The notes under the pieces were generated by a model. It worked only from the letters and a program-made list of their open reading frames with translations, was not told where the DNA came from and did no database searches. DNA of 64,000 nucleotides from Leguminivora glycinivorella (taxonomy: Eukaryota; Arthropoda; Insecta; Lepidoptera; Tortricidae): the NCBI RefSeq assembly GCF_023078275.1, contig NC_062981.1:17228846-17292845 (forward strand). The letters run 5' to 3'. Shown here piece after piece: positions 11,566 through 22,559 of this stretch (positions are counted from its first letter, which is position 1; each line of letters begins with the position of its first letter). Both the position numbers and the translations under genes were made by a program.

Positions 11566-11823
11566 TATTATACAATAATATAGATCTATAGTAGTCATAT
11601 TTGATCCTGTTATAGACCAGGCCTATAGCGGCTCTATAAAATGGTGATATAAACGTTTACATCACTTCCTAATAACACCTTTTAGCGGTATAAGCTTATA
11701 GAGCTAAAAGGTGTTACTGGAGGCTTTTATACGACAAGCGGTCACGCCGAAAACCTTTATACGACATCTATAGTAGCTTTTGGCGTCGAAAACCAAAATT
11801 ATAGCACTAAAATGTTACTTGGG

Positions 11824-12238
11824 GAAAACCTACGACACGTAGAGCAATGTTTACCTTTATACTAATTCAGAGGACTGATTACGGTATGGTACAAAATACG
11901 CAGTTCAAACAGTCAATGCACAGTTCAATAGATCAAACACAGATTCAAAAGTCGATGTAGGTATTATAATTCATTAACAGACCAAATAGAAAGTTATCCC
12001 AAAGTCCCGTGACAATCGCGACGAATCCCAAGAAAATACATTACACATCTAGGGCAGAAAAATAAAAAAGTTTCAGGCGCCTATCTAGCAGGCTTACTTA
12101 CATCGCGCCAAAACTTGTTATCGGAAGTTTTTCTTTTATTAGACTGTGGCGTGGCCAGGAAGCGACGTTTTTCCCGGCACGCGGCCGTAAATTTATCTAT
12201 TCATGGCCGGCTACGGGTTTAAGACATGAAATGTATCA
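11824..12238. other. No gene recognised
   Basis: Unique-looking AT-rich spacer with a short GC-rich stretch near 12160-12210. I see no exon or repeat that I can name. Confidence 0.5.
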
Positions 12239-12550
12239 TAGGGACCGTCCACACTCAAGAGACGCATGTCCGCTGATGCGGAACGGACGTCAGCGCCACG
12301 CCGCCTGAATGTAATTTAAAAAACGTCTCCTCAGTACATTTTGTATAGGAAGGACGCGCAAGGGACATCGCTTGGCGCGCCCCAGGCGACGCGTTGCTTG
12401 GCGCGCGCCGCGCCGCCTGGGGGCGCGTCTTACGTCTTTCCTATACAAAATGTACTGAGGAGACGTTTTTTAAATTACATTCAGGCGGCGTGGCGCTGAC
12501 GTCCGTTCCGCATCAGCGGACATGCGTCTCTTGAGTGTGGACGGTCCCTA
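12239..12550. mobile_element. GC-rich palindromic MITE
   Basis: TA-flanked arms begin GGGACCGTCCACACTCAAGA and close with the reverse complement. The arms are about 130 bp with almost no mismatches. The centre is a GC-rich run of GGCGCGCC/GCGCGCGCC motifs. The TA flanks suggest a Tc1/mariner-type foldback MITE, and the near identity of the arms suggests recent arm homogenisation or insertion. Confidence 0.8.
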
Positions 12551-12897
12551 ATGTAGGCATAGTTGTTTTCGTAGGTACTACGCTTTTAGCAACACTGAAG
12601 GAGCTTTTTATGAAATTACTGTAGATAGTTGTCATTTACGAAAAATATAAAATTGTCGTACTTTGCAGGTGTAGGACTTTTATATCAGTCACAATACACG
12701 CATACTAATTGAAATAATAATTTTCAAAACGTTGAAAATTATTCACCTGGTAAAAAAGGTTAGGTAACGGACCTAATGTTTAGATATAATCAATACGTAG
12801 GTACCTATTACCTATTCATATTAATAGTTGCGTTGCGTGAAGAAAAAGTGTTGATTAGTATGCTCATTAAATGTGTACTAACAGTAACTGCTTGACA

Positions 12898-12968
12898 TTA
12901 ACCCTTGCGCCTCGATGCTATCGTAATTTGTTACGAAAGTAGACCGCCAATAGCACGGAAAGGGTTAA
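12898..12968. mobile_element. Tiny TTAA-flanked element
   Basis: A 63-bp insert is bounded by TTAA on both sides, with ends CCCTTGCG and GGAAAGGG. A CCCTT end next to TTAA resembles minimal piggyBac MITEs. It is short enough that chance cannot be excluded. Confidence 0.4.
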
Positions 12969-12969
12969 A

Positions 12970-13800
12970 TGGGTCACACAAATACGATTAGGTAGTTTCC
13001 TTTTTGTATACATACAGCGTGTTCAAAGATGTGGATATAATTGGATTAGAGTATTGAGTTGAGCATCTATTGGGAAAACTATGGGATCGTTTTGTAAAAC
13101 GGTATAATTTAAATTTATCTTATATCTGTGGGGGCCTTTACGGATACACTTACAATTAGACCCATGTAGAGATCGTTTGTGCAATAGGCGAAACGACTAA
13201 AAAAAAACTAATTAGTCCGTTAGTTAGATCATCAAAGTATTTTAGACACGTATTTTAATGTATGGTCTGAATTGCTTCGAGAAAAGGATGGTACGGCCGT
13301 GCCTTTTTTTGCTCGACTTGACGGGGGCACTACCGTGCCCCCAGATGACGACGGTACAGTGCGTTAAAGTTTCGCGTGACGTCACGCCTAGGTACAATTT
13401 TTACTTAGAAGTGAAGTCACAAGCCCCCCACACAACTTTGATGCTCTATATCTTCGTATTTTTTCATTAATTAGAAAAAGCGAAAAATATGTGTTCAGTA
13501 TTTTTCGACGATCTAACTGGCGGACTAAACAGAATGCCAATTTTTTTATATAGTCGGCATCCCTATTACAAGATCCTTCATCTATTCAGGAGCTTCTCGG
13601 CCATCTCCGTGTTTGAATGATGCCCATGTTAAGCTCTCTGAAGTCCTTGGGTTCCAGCTTCCAGCCTTCCAGGTAACCTGCTCCAGAGTTCTTCATTCAT
13701 TGTTTGGCGAGAGCGTGACATTCGCACATTAGGTGTCCGACAGTCTCCTCCTCTTAGCCGACAGTCAATGTTGTCAACTTGTCAGTGTCAGCAGGCCTAG
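12970..13800. other. Unassigned spacer with possible LINE remnant
   Basis: No exon is evident. The stretch near 13580-13800 (TTCAGGAGCTTCTCGGCC, then CCAGCTTCCAGCCTTCCAGG) reads like the reverse strand of a decayed non-LTR retrotransposon coding region, but it has no intact frame and I cannot assign a family. Confidence 0.3.
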
Positions 13801-13930
13801 CACATGATTGCCGGGAGAGTATGTCGCCGCGAGATAGATCACACTCCTCTTCTAATTGTATTAATGACATATAAGGGTACGGGTAGTCTGTCTCGCGGCG
13901 ACATACTCTCGCGGCAATCATGTGCTAAGC
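13798..13930. mobile_element. Small hairpin MITE
   Basis: The arms GCACATGATTGCCGGGAGAG / CTCTCGCGGCAATCATGTGC, with the adjoining TATGTCGCCGCGAGA, pair around a loop of about 55 bp. I recognise the sequence as a frequent lepidopteran foldback repeat. The two opposite 88- and 102-residue open frames here are products of the palindrome. Confidence 0.7.
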
Positions 13931-14867
13931 CTGCAGATAATTTAAATTTAATAAGGTCAGTGTGGGGAAGACCGTCTACCCGGAAAGACCGTCTATTGAC
14001 TATAACTATTTTGTTTATATATCTACGCCTCTCACACCTCTGGAGGTATAGCAGTTTTTCATCCTTAATCCATTGGTCTTCAATACATATCCCTAGGACG
14101 AACACTAGTTAACAATAAACTTGTTTCTCGTTTCGAACTCGAACATCAAGTTCAATATGGTTCCGCAAAAAAATAAAATAAAATAGAAGCAGTCGGAATA
14201 TTTGTATATCATGTATGTAACGCAGTCATTTAATAACCGTTATTTCTGAATAGTACTATTATTCTACTCAAAACGCGCTCAATTTCTAGTTTTATGTTCT
14301 GAAATATGTAACTTAGAAATTGTGCCTAGTCAGAAAGTCCGGCATAAAAGAGAAAGGCAAGACCGGCATATGATAAACAAGGAGTTGCCAACCTTCTTTA
14401 GGCTTTATTGGAAATAAGTCGAGTCTAAACAATATCAATATATAGGTACGTTTTTGGCTTATGATAGTTGTACCGTTGTCCGTTTTTGATTTCAACTTCG
14501 AAATACAGTTTTGATAATGATTCGTATGGTGTTACTAAAATCATTCGAAAGTATTAAGTAAAAATAAAATATATGTGACATGGTTGTGAAGAATGATAAG
14601 AGGTGAACAGAAGTAAGCCTACACTGCATTATTCATCATCATATTTAAGTTGGTAGAATTATCGTAAGCTCTAACCGTTTTTTATTATTTTTGTTTAAGT
14701 ATATTTAGATTGTGCAAGATGCGGTGACAAATATTTCAAAAGAGAGTAGGGTTTCAAGTTGGTTATTATTTTTATAATCAGCATTACCCAACAGGGACCG
14801 TATGGGTACCCTTTAAAACGGTTTTGACACTTTTGACCGACTATTTTACGGCTACCCGACCGTTAAT

Positions 14868-14938
14868 TAACATTGCTGGCTGTCACTTTGACAAAAAGTC
14901 GTCATGGGTGTCGTCATAGGTTTTCGGGGGTGGTAGCT
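14868..14938 (+). repeat. Solo partial unit of the 100-bp satellite
   Basis: TAACATTGCTGGCTGTCACT, then TTGACAAAAAGTCGTCATGG and GTGTCGTCATAGGTTTTCGG, match the central two thirds of the element A satellite unit with a few substitutions and a 2-bp deletion. No neighbouring units or element A ends are present. Confidence 0.8.
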
Positions 14939-14939
14939 C

Positions 14940-15566
14940 AGGTAGTTGGTAACTCTGGTAGTAACTATAGAAAAACCAAGCATTGCTAAGAAATGTTACC
15001 AAACCAATTCACGACATCTTAATATCCTATTACCTTTTCTGTGGTCAAGAGTAAGCCCATTTATAATAAAAAAAAAAAAAAAAAAAAAGTTTCAAAAACA
15101 GATAAGTAGTTGGATTTATATGAGTCTGTAATATCGTGACTAAATTGTATCGCAGGTGTTCGTTGTAAAAACAGTATTATGCAATATCTGGACCTGAAAA
15201 GAAAAGGTTATGAACCCCATCTACGGGACATATGCCGGTCTTGCCTTATAAATAGAAAAATGCTTATATGTTCAAAATTTTAACATTATTTTATTAATTA
15301 TCTAGCACATTCTGCCCTGTTATTACGTAAAATAACAATGATCATGATTTTGGAACCTAGTCTCATATGAAATTACGCGACAACAAGCACTAGACGGTCT
15401 TTCTGTACTCATCGCGGGAGGACGGTCAACCCGCCGAGCCTTATAAAATGTGATTTTTATGACTTAAAAGTACCTTATTTCACCAAAATATTATAAAAGC
15501 TTTGTAAAATATAATATTTGCTATCTCATAGGACCATGCGCATTACGCCAGACTACATTAATTATA
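14940..15566. other. No gene recognised
   Basis: AT-rich spacer with a poly(A) run at about 15069-15088. I see nothing else that can be supported. Confidence 0.5.
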
Positions 15567-15699
15567 CACTCTAAAAAATGAAGGCCAACTAAGAGCAGTT
15601 TTCTCTTAGTTGACGTTAAGTTAATCACTACAATTACGATCTTATACAATTCAAATAAAGCTGATTACTAAAACAATAAAGGAATGTATGATTGAACTA

Positions 15700-16260
15700 A
15701 TAACTTAGGTGTTTTGTTATTCCTAACCAATGAACACCTTGAATCAATTATTAACTTGTTAGGCAAAACTATGTAACATAGGTTGATTCAATCCTGAACT
15801 AGTTCATTAAAACAGATAAGTATGTTAATAGTTCTGAACATTTTTATAGTAAATTTGATTATTTTATCTTTGTTGATTCAAATAAGATTAGGTATTTGAA
15901 ACAACTAAACATAGGTAGATTCAATCCTGATCGAATTCATTAAAACAGATAAGTATGTTAATGGTTTTAAACATTTTCATAGTTGATTTGATTATTTTGT
16001 CTGTTGGTTCAAATAAGATTAGGTATTTGAAACAACTAAACGTGTAGGTACATTCAATCCTGAACTAATTCATTAAAACAAATAAGTATGATAATGGTTT
16101 TAAGCATTTTCATGCTTAATTTGATTATTTTGTCTTTGTTGATTCAAATAAGACTTGGTATTTGACATAAACTAAATCTAGGTTGCTTCAATCCTCAACT
16201 AATTCTTTAAGACAGATAAGTATGTCAATAGTTCTAGACATATAAAATTTTGAAACAACG
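15700..16260 (+). repeat. 133-bp tandem array
   Basis: The anchor GGTNNATTCAATCCTGAAC begins at about 15781, 15913, 16047 and 16181, giving a period of 132-134 bp. Each unit continues with CATTAAAACAGATAAGTATG. The units have diverged by roughly a tenth to a fifth. No protein frame persists through it. Confidence 0.85.
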
Positions 16261-17249
16261 AAGATACATTTCTCAATCCCATTATGATCAAATTGTTGTA
16301 TCAATTACGAAATGAATTGAGTTCTACTAAGAATGAATTGTTAAATCTATTATCATAATAAACAAATTAAATAATTGGTAATCTGATCAATCAAGTGAAT
16401 AGTAGGGGTAAGCGTTTGTACATCCGCCTTCCGCCCGCGCCCCTCCCGCAGCGCGTGCGAGTGTTGCCAACTCGGAATAAAATATACCAGATCTGGGATA
16501 TTTTCACGGCTCTTTCATCGAAAATTTTTATTTAGCATTGGGCACATATTTTTACATATTTGGTCTAAGGCATCAACTTGAAAGCAACCATATTTGTCAT
16601 CGCCATATGGTATTCAATTTTATTATGAATTTTCGTGTGTGGCGGACGGCGATGTAATATAACAATTTTCAAAATAAATGGAAGGGTGAGTTATTTACGG
16701 ATTGCCATGCTGATCCTATTAAGCTAACCATGCTTTTCATATTTGATAGCCCACTATGAAAGTGTTGTCAGAATCGTTAAAGTTATTTAATAATCGCAAT
16801 AACGCTTGCACACTGTTATCAAAAACGCTGCAGCGTTAGCATAGCCGGACTCGATATGGGTTCAGTTTTGTATTCTTCATGAGTATCCAAGTCAGGAACG
16901 GATCCACCCCTTCCCAGAAAAAATGCTATAATTGGCTCAGCTCAGACGCAGTGCCGGATAAAGCAGCGCAGAGCCTGTAACAAGTTCTATCTAGAAGCCC
17001 TAAAGGGTGAAGCCACACTAGAGCAATTTCGGTTACGCTATATATATATGCGTGATCACGTGACTCGGCGTGGCGCGTGTGGCTTCATCTTAAAGTGCAA
17101 GGATTTTTAGCATATAATTATATAGGTACATGTTAAGGCAGAAAATTCAAGCATTCCAAGGCTTAGATTGCTTTAGTATATTTATTTAATTTGTCCTAAT
17201 TTGCGAGGAAATGAGGAGAAATAATCAATAAATTATGACTTATAATATA

Positions 17250-17500
17250 CATACATACATACATACAATCACGCCTGTATCCCATGAAGGGGTAGCACAT
17301 GAATCTACTCGTTTCAGTGCCACTCTTGGCAAATAAGGGATTGAAAGAAAACGAAACTGTGACATTGCAGTGACAGGTTGCCAGCCTCTCGCCTACGCCA
17401 CAATTTAACCCATAGGTATCCCACAGTCGCCTTCTACGACACCCACGGGAAGAAAGGGGTTGTGAAATTCTTAACCCGTCACCACACGGGCAACATATAA
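17250..17500 (+). repeat. Interspersed repeat with (ATAC)n head
   Basis: An ATACATACATAC run leads into CAATCACGCCTGTATCCCAT, and the repeat closes with a CCGTCACCACACGGGCAA hairpin-like block. A second copy at 38940-39520 is split by another insertion. I recognise this as a widespread lepidopteran repeat, class unknown to me. Confidence 0.7.
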
Positions 17501-17564
17501 TATATTACTTACAATATATTGACACTGGGGCTAATATATATTTTTATTGACTTATAATATAGTT

Positions 17565-17990
17565 TTCAGTACAGATGTTGCGTTTTTTACGCACTAGTGT
17601 GAAAAGTGATTCATTTCTTGTCAGGTCGAAACTTCGGAGGACCATCTGTACTGAAAAACGTCGTACCATACACGTGCGAAAAGGAAATTCGTAACTCGTG
17701 TTGATTTAGAACACTCCCTTCTGTTGTGTTTTAATTTATTGCCACTCGTTTCGAACTTCCACCTTTTCGCACTTGTATCGTAATGTACTATTACATAATT
17801 ATGGTATGTATTGTAAAACGTTGTACGATACATGTACGAATAGAATAAGTATTATAGGTAATTCACTACTCCTGTCGATTTAAAAAACTCTCTTCGTTCG
17901 TGTTTTAATCACAACTCGTTTCAAATTTCCCATTTTTCGCACTTGTATCGTAATTTACTATTGATTACTTTACTATTGATTACTATCTAT
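17565..17990 (+). repeat. Hairpin plus two tandem 160-bp units
   Basis: CAGTACAGATG and CATCTGTACTG (about 17571-17657) form a small hairpin. Two related units then follow, each with CGTACCATACACGTGCGAA-like and TTTTCGCACTTGTATCGTAAT blocks, at about 17660-17800 and 17830-17975. A further copy in the opposite direction is at 24215-24320. Confidence 0.6.
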
Positions 17991-18044
17991 TAGTTAAAAT
18001 AAAAATTCCATCAAATATATTGCTAAAACATTAAAGACATTGAT

Positions 18045-18510
18045 ATGATCGAGCGAGTGCAGCGTAGATTTACTAAAATTCCCGCACAACTAAAGTCACT
18101 CTCCTACGAAGAAAGATTAGTGAAGCTGGGCCTGACGTCACTGCAAAAGAGGCGTGAACGTGGAGATTTGATCGAGACCTTTAAAATCATTCAAGGGTAC
18201 TATGACTGTCCAGAACTAGTCGACTTGTTCACTCGAAATTCAAACACGCGCACAAGAGGACACAACATAAAACTTGTAACAACAAAGCACAAAACAAATA
18301 TCGGTAAAAACTTCATTACAAACAGAATAGTGCAAGCTTGGAACAAATTACCCTCTGAAGTTGTGAACTCTACCAGTGTTAATCAATTTAAAAATAGACT
18401 AGACAAACTATCTAAGTAGTGAAATCGTGCAAAGTGAACTATGATTTAGACGTACCAGCATCAGCTGCCTGTCTAAAACGAAATAATAATAATAATAATA
18501 ATAAAAAACA
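18045..18510 (+). pseudogene. 5'-truncated CR1/jockey-like LINE, ORF2 C-terminus
   Basis: A 124-codon open frame carries the typical end of a non-LTR retrotransposon reverse-transcriptase ORF: ERVQRRFTKI, SYEERLVKLGLTSLQKRRER, GDLIETFKIIQG, RTRGHNIKL, NRIVQAWNKLPSEVV and a closing VNQFKNRLDK. After the stop a short 3' UTR ends in an (AAT)n tail at 18481-18506, as expected for this class. The 5' end is missing, with no catalytic YADD or endonuclease part, so this is a dead-on-arrival insertion. Confidence 0.85.
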
Positions 18511-18779
18511 ACAGACTCGTAACCAAATAACAAAGGTGAATTTTACTGCACATTAGGTATCATTTGACGGCATTTCAATTTTAGATAGGTACTGAATTAT
18601 TTTTAATCATTTATGAATTATTTTTAATCATTTATTTTAAGTACCTTTATGCCTTTAATTCGAGGTAGACTCATTTAAAAAAAAATGTTAACGTATTTTA
18701 GACATCTTCTATACATTAGCCTAGCGTTTTACAAAATCGGAGTTGGCAACACTGACGCCGAAGTGATTTGTCAACGCGT

Positions 18780-18910
18780 CTTGTGTTAATTTTTTTGCGG
18801 TTATCTATCACATCACAGATCTAACAACTTACAAGTTCAATGGAGTAAGTGATCGAATCTTTAAAAACATGGGAGTTGGAGAACTTAATACGAAAATTCA
18901 CCAGTAAGTA
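18780..18910 (+). pseudogene. Decayed coding start, plus copy
   Basis: CAACTTACAAGTTCAATGGA, then AAAAACATGGGAGTTGGAGA, is homologous to a minus-strand block at 22640-22770. In this copy ATGGAG is followed at once by TAA, while the other copy reads on as MEEEIEILKTWELENL. A GTAAGT donor follows at about 18904. It appears to be a broken first exon of the same small gene family. Confidence 0.45.
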
Positions 18911-19279
18911 CAATGTATTTTTTTCATTATTTAGTCAAGTTGCTAATGACACGAGGCCAATAGCTTGCTGGGCTGCGGCCCCGGCCGATAATGGATGCAA
19001 TCTCGTAATAATACACATTTAAATTTCTTGTCTATAAAATACACATTTAAGTTGGCTCAATTTTCGTGTGGCATGTGCTGTTCGCGGCGCGAGCCGATTT
19101 AGACTTGGTATGGTAACTATAGTTCCGTCAAAATGAGAGAGACCGGAATTATTTTTGCCAGGGAGAGAATTGCGAGGGGATCTTTAGCCCGAGTCAAAAT
19201 CGGGCGCAATCGCCCGTTTGAGTGAGTTTTGATAGTGATTCTGTTGTGTATTTTCTTATAGTTGGATAGTTTCTAACAA

Positions 19280-19880
19280 AGCGTTGCATATTTTCCAGCC
19301 CCGGAATCGGACGCTAATAAAACCATGTTCCGATGGTAATAGGCGACGCCCAGCGTGCCCGGGTGTTGAAATAAGTGCAAAACTGCTCTCCGCTCGCCTT
19401 TTGTCCACCAACGGTAAATTGTACATTCTTTAAAAACCTTGTCAAATTGTCACTTAGGTTATGTGTAATTCCAAATTAGCAGTAGGTCGTTTCACAGAAC
19501 GCGTTGACGTTCGGAATTCGAATTCCGGGGCAATTCCCCTGTCCTACGGGCGATCCAAGTCTCACGGACGCCGTCTTTGGAATTTTACTTAAAGACTGGT
19601 ATACACATTTCAGGGTTCACGCCGCGTCGCCTAATCCTCGCGCCGGTCGCCAGCATTCCCCGCTGTGTTCCGGTAACCTACAGGCGGCAAGCTGACGCTG
19701 CCGTCATCCACACGACACCATCTCTGAGGCGGCTGACGTGGCAGTCGTGGTGGTCTGAGGCGGCTGACGTAGCACGTTTGAGGTTAGACCTTTCCAATCA
19801 CTCTTATCTACATCATCGAACCGGCATAATTATGGTTCTGGCACCCTCCGTGTTACTATACCTTTTATTTTAATATCCAC
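19280..19880. other. GC-rich unassigned stretch
   Basis: This stretch is much richer in GC than its neighbours (for example GGCGACGCCCAGCGTGCCCG and CGCCGCGTCGCCTAATCC) and contains overlapping 63- and 98-codon frames without recognisable domains. It could be part of an LTR element or an old gene end. I cannot support either. Confidence 0.3.
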
Positions 19881-20290
19881 CGTACACCGTTTCTACCCGT
19901 AGTTTTAACTCAAGAGTTCGCTGATCCACGTTTGTTCCCTTAAATAATTTAAAACCTTAGTCTCATGTTCAAGTGTAGCTAGCCCTCGGCTCTGTAAACT
20001 TAGTAAATTAGAGAGTAATTTCATAATATAAGGCAAGGCTCAGTGGAGTCCTTTGTAATAGATTAATTAACAGAGAAATAATTACCTTTTGCCCTTAAGA
20101 GTTGTTTCAATTTTAAATCTTGTCTGCTAGCATAATGGCCCCCAATTATAGATATTGTAGCAATATTGAAAAATATTAACTTTGAGTTAAAAAAAGATGT
20201 AATACGGTTCCTCTAGGGCCAAATATTTTTCCACGCTGTTCATAATTTTGTAGTATGGTATGTGATATTAATTGTATCATTCATTTCCAG

Positions 20291-20434
20291 ACCCTGATGG
20301 ATTTTTCTGAGTTTAACATAAGCACAGACCTAATAGTTGTAGAAACTTCAGAAAAGGAAAACTTGTCCTCGGAAAAGGAAAATGTGCCATCTGCAATTGC
20401 TGAGAAGAAAGCAGAGCCCAGTTATAATTCCAGG
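20291..20434 (+). CDS. KEN-containing exon, unknown small protein
   Basis: A TTTCCAG acceptor precedes 20291 and a GTAAGC donor follows 20434. An ATG at 20297 opens 46 codons: MDFSEFNISTDLIVVETSEK, then two KEN tripeptides (SEKENLSSEKENV). KEN is a known APC/C degron, but the match may be chance. The exon could join in phase to 21023-21061 (acceptor TTTTTCAG), adding IVEKSLDSASLF and a stop, for 58 residues. It may instead be the middle of a decayed larger gene, since similar fragments lie at 18780 and 21230-22116. No homologue is recognised. Confidence 0.35.
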
Positions 20435-20643
20435 GTAAGCAGTTTCTAACAGACTTCTTTACCTAGAAGGAGGAGGTTCTGTATTTTATTGTAAAAAACA
20501 TTATAAGAATTACTATTCAATAAATGAATACTGCATAGGCAGACCAACATACCAGAGAGAGATTTTATTCCAACCATTTTTGAAGTAACATACTCATCTT
20601 ATCACAATAATATTTTTAATATAACTGCATTGTTAGGCAAGAT

Positions 20644-20910
20644 ACCGGGCTGGCCTAGCGAGTAGTGACTAAGTGACCGTCCCTACTAAGCCGCAGTTCT
20701 GGGTTCGAATCCCGGTAAGGACATTTATTTGTGTGATGAGCACAGGTATGTTCCTGAGAATCCTGAGTCATGGATGTTTTTTATTTATATAATTATTTGT
20801 TTATTAATTATATCGTTGTCTGAGTACCCACATCACAAGCCTTCTTGAGCTTACTGTGGGACCCAGTCAATCTGTGTAAGAATGTCCTATTACATTAATT
20901 AATTTATTTA
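20644..20910 (+). repeat. tRNA-derived SINE, plus copy
   Basis: The head contains A-box-like TGGCCTAGCGAGTAGTGAC and B-box GGTTCGAATCCCGG at tRNA spacing. The body has GTGTGATGAGCACAGGTATG and CCTGAGTCATGGATGTTT, and the tail GGACCCAGTCAATCTGTGTA. A second copy of the family lies on the minus strand at 58985-59240. The (A)ATTA-rich end fits retroposition. Confidence 0.8.
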
Positions 20911-21229
20911 TTATTATGATACATTATACTGTGAGTGTATAGGTTATGACTGTAATTAATTGTATTATAATTATATTAATTAAAGAGGCAAATGAAAAGT
21001 AAAGTTTCTAAATATTTTTCAGATTGTGGAAAAGTCATTGGACTCTGCATCACTATTTTGAAAATATTCTGGTCTCAAAAAACCACAAGGATATTCTTTG
21101 GTAAATATAATAACATTAACTAGCTAAGTCACTTTTTACTATGTAACTTTAAAATAATTATTATATGTATAACTGAATACTGCATTCGTTTCTTTTTACT
21201 TTTTGTTTTTAATTGTTTGTTTTATCATT

Positions 21230-21365
21230 CCAGCGGCTTAACGACTTCAAAAGCACATGAAATTTACTAGGACAATTTGTTTATAAATTTTCCATCAATG
21301 AAAATAAATCTTCAGGAACAGCTGAAATACAAAAAGTCGAACTTACTGCACTTACCAATTGTAAG
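21230..21365 (+). pseudogene. Exon-like remnant upstream of the PYIIVVG fragment
   Basis: A CATTCCAG acceptor and an ATT|GTAAGT donor bracket a stretch whose frames include NENKSSGTAEIQKVE and, shifted, MKINLQEQLKYKKSNLLHLP. Frames change within the exon, so it looks decayed. Its position between 20434 and 21780 fits a disrupted multi-exon gene. Confidence 0.25.
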
Positions 21366-21416
21366 TATATGATAAAATTGATAAAGCAGATGTTGTCTAT
21401 GTTAAAATAGTTAGTT

Positions 21417-21570
21417 TCACCACACCGACTGGCAAAGGCTCTCTTTAGTCTTCAAAAACAGATAGCAAAACTGCATTTTGTCCACAAGAGTGCAAAGAAA
21501 TTTCATACAAATTTTAACTGGATGTCTCAAGCTTGATAGATTTGATTTAGTTAGATGTTTTACAGTTAAT
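21417..21570 (-). repeat. Dispersed repeat shared with 32340-32420
   Basis: The segment TGTCCACAAGAGTGCAAAG with a following TTTCATACAAATTTTAAC also occurs at 32350-32420 and, inverted, at 33740-33790. It is therefore a repeat and not part of a gene, although it gives a 64-residue minus-strand frame. Confidence 0.7.
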
Positions 21571-21699
21571 ATTTTGTTTGTGTCGGTGTAGTGTAAAATT
21601 TTGTATTTCACTCGGTGGCAAAGTTTGTTTAACCTTCGTGGCTCGTTTCAGTTGCCCCACTGTTCACTTACCCGCATTGATCTTTCCTTATATTATATC

Positions 21700-22116
21700 G
21701 TTTGTAATAATATTTTACTAACTAGTCCCATTTTTATAGCGCCTTATGAGGAAACAACGAATATAGCCGGATTTCTCACCATTCCATTTTTGCTGAACAC
21801 TGCGGTAGTCCGCCAAAAGAAGAAGCGAGGTTCCGGTGCAAGTCAAAATTGGAAGCCCAGTAAAATGGAAGTAAGGGAAGGTTTCATAAAGCATATCCGC
21901 TCTAGTGTAGAAATTAGCCAGACCATCGAACTTCGCATAGCCACACTTCAAAAAATAGGATTGTCATGCCAGCCATACATAATTGTTGTGGGTGAGTCTC
22001 TTGAAAAAATCGAATCATTTCTAGTTGTTGTCAGCAGATCGATAATCTATGAAAGACAGTCCATTATGAACGCAGTAGATACGTGCTACAAAATATATAA
22101 TACAATGAAAATATAA
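21700..22116 (+). pseudogene. Fragment of an uncharacterised dispersed protein family
   Basis: The frame ending at 22116 is coherent from about 21780: a basic RQKKKRGSGASQNWKPSKME, then VREGFIKHIRSSVEISQTIE, and a PYIIVVGESLEKIESFLVVV block followed by AVDTCYKIYNTM. I recall multi-copy insect and cnidarian proteins of unknown function with a similar C-terminal PYIIVVG...SL...FKIF pattern and a SAM-like N-terminus, but that is memory without a search. The upstream part of the frame is probably intron. The truncated end and decayed neighbours argue for a pseudogene. Confidence 0.4.
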
Positions 22117-22261
22117 TACATTGTACTTACTGGTGAACTCTGGTATTAAGACGATACAGGAGTGATCTATTCTCCATACAAACGCTCTCGACTATTTCCT
22201 CCCTGGTTTTTCAAGATACAGCAATGATTTTTTTCAAGACAGATTATAATAATTTTTATCT

Positions 22262-22415
22262 GTGTCGGACCGTTTTGATTTTTTGAGATTCTTATTTTTA
22301 AAGACGCTAGAGCCCATCGAAAATTTTCAAAAACGGTGTTATTGATTATGGCGTAAAAAAGGTGTGGTATTCAAAATTGGTAACAATTAGCCACAAAAAC
22401 TGAACGGTCCGACAC
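22262..22415. mobile_element. Small foldback MITE
   Basis: GTGTCGGACCGTT at the left and AACGGTCCGACAC at the right form inverted ends of a 154-bp AT-rich insert. No clear target duplication is visible. Confidence 0.6.
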
Positions 22416-22559
22416 TGATTATTTCATTGTTATTCAGATTCTCAAATTGAGTTACGATTGACTTAATTTTGAAGGGGGAAACAGTCGAGAGCGGAACCTC
22501 GATTTTAAAGATTTTTTTCGCAATATTTTTTAACTGAGTTCTTAATGGACATTTTTTTT

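Larger units (their letters stand above)
7867..11823. mobile_element. CCCAAGTAACA-ended element with internal tandem array
   Basis: The left end reads CCCAAGTAACAATTTCTGG near 7867. The right end, reverse-complemented, reads CCCAAGTAACATTTTAGTGC near 11823, giving matching inverted termini. The interior is rich in CTATAGTGGC/TATAGCGGC motifs and carries the 200-bp array at 9010-9873 plus its continuation after the Tc1 insertion. No clear target duplication or transposase is seen, so class and exact limits are uncertain. Without the Tc1 copy it would be about 2.3 kb. Confidence 0.45.

Noticed and set aside
13804..14112. Overlapping 102- and 88-residue frames on opposite strands
   Set aside because: They span a hairpin MITE and unique spacer with no domain or exon signals.
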